A stretch of 64,000 nucleotides of DNA from Bacillus shivajii (GTDB taxonomy: Bacteria; Bacillota; Bacilli; Bacillales; Salisediminibacteriaceae), in NCBI RefSeq assembly GCF_020519665.1, contig NZ_CP084703.1:2790001-2854000 (forward strand), in the 5' to 3' direction. A program made the translations under genes and the position numbers. Each line of letters begins with the position of its first letter. The stretch's first letter is position 1. The notes below the pieces were generated by a model. It was not told where the DNA came from and searched no databases. It was given only the letters and a program-made list of their open reading frames with translations. Below are positions 63,717 to 64,000 of this stretch, one piece after another.

Positions 63717-64000
63717 ATGAATCAAGAAATTGAAATTGAATTTAAAAACCTCCTAACAAAACAAGAATACGTTTTGTTATGTGATAAATATTCGGAGGTA
63801 TTATCAGATAAAAAGATACAGACGAACTTTTATTTCGATGATGAACAAATGTCTTTAAAAGAACATGGAAGTGCTTTACGGATTCGCGAAAAATCAGGAA
63901 AGTACGTCTTAACCTTTAAACAGCCACATAAAGAAGGATTATTAGAAACACACCAGTCTTTAACAGGAATAGAAAAAGAAAATGCAGTACATTCAGGCAG
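63717..64000 (+). CDS. yjbK: CYTH-domain protein YjbK, N-terminal part
   Basis: First 94 residues of a CYTH (triphosphate tunnel) domain. The ExExK-type signature is EIEIEFKNLL; LRIREKSGKYVLTFKQP supplies basic tunnel residues. YjbK homologues bind or hydrolyse polyphosphate or triphosphates. GAAGGTG SD; the gene runs off the right edge. Confidence 0.93.
   Translation, partial: MNQEIEIEFKNLLTKQEYVLLCDKYSEVLSDKKIQTNFYFDDEQMSLKEHGSALRIREKSGKYVLTFKQPHKEGLLETHQSLTGIEKENAVHSG

Overview
The window is AT-rich DNA from a spore-forming member of the Bacillaceae. Two blocks keep the gene order of Bacillus subtilis. The left block (1-13000) matches pdhABC-ykyA-def-rpoY-rnjA followed by ykuV-U-T-S-R(dapL)-Q(dapH). 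The right block (46000-64000) matches yjcD, a coat-gene cluster with CotY/CotZ-type proteins and cotO, yjcA, fabI, yjbQ, prpE, yjbO, nadK, yjbM, yjbL and yjbK. The yjcF-yjcG pair sits apart at 26 kb. Sigma-K-type promoters, YjcZ-family peptides, SpoVA genes and coat genes show an endospore former. Pervasive GGAGG ribosome sites and many TTG/GTG starts fit a Bacillus relative; the repeats suggest an alkaliphilic or halophilic genus, but that is inference.

Layout: 1-4000 pyruvate dehydrogenase and a YkyA lipoprotein. 4400-8100 a sporulation peptide, peptide deformylase, and the RNA polymerase epsilon/RNase J1 pair behind a possible leader peptide. 8100-13000 a 20-bp tandem repeat, then redox genes (ykuV, ykuU under a PerR/Fur-like box), a mechanosensitive channel, ykuS and the lysine/peptidoglycan genes dapL-dapH. 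13200-18700 an unknown secreted protein, a tRNA-like structured RNA, an HD-GYP-like protein, a second MscS channel, an orphan ABC ATPase and a GC-rich repeat island. 18700-24300 a sigma-K-type hsp20-yppG operon, nitroreductase nfrA1, and a yrrT-luxS-mccA-mccB operon for methionine-to-cysteine sulfur recycling. 24300-31700 a WYL-like peptide, a glycosyltransferase-like protein, yjcFG, yutG, an unusual tRNA, an M20 peptidase and a sodium:solute symporter operon with a cre site. 32000-35000 a SpoVA-type germination cluster lacking spoVAE. 35200-46400 a cell-surface repeat protein, a peptidase, a methyltransferase, tyrosine phenol-lyase, CoaA, a TolB-like protein, a dynamin-type GTPase and an MFS pump. 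46600-54300 helicase YjcD and spore-coat genes. 54900-56600 an IS110/IS1111-type insertion sequence with a structured right end. 56700-64000 fabI with a FapR-type operator, a cation antiporter, a short inverted-repeat element with 8-bp target duplications, and the prpE to yjbK series.

The most unusual items are: a compact tRNA-like cloverleaf ending in an encoded CCA (14026-14103); a family of hairpins with one conserved core but copy-specific, self-complementary arms; the possible bridge RNA of the IS110-type element; a cysteine-free CotZ paralogue beside a normal cysteine-rich one; a 46-residue basic CxC peptide behind a textbook sigma-K promoter; a tRNA-Val with C33; and luxS in the operon position that mtnN holds in B. 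subtilis.

Most starts were moved from the longest open frame to the codon served by a Shine-Dalgarno (SD) sequence; the reasons are given per gene. Functional names rest on remembered family motifs, not on searches.
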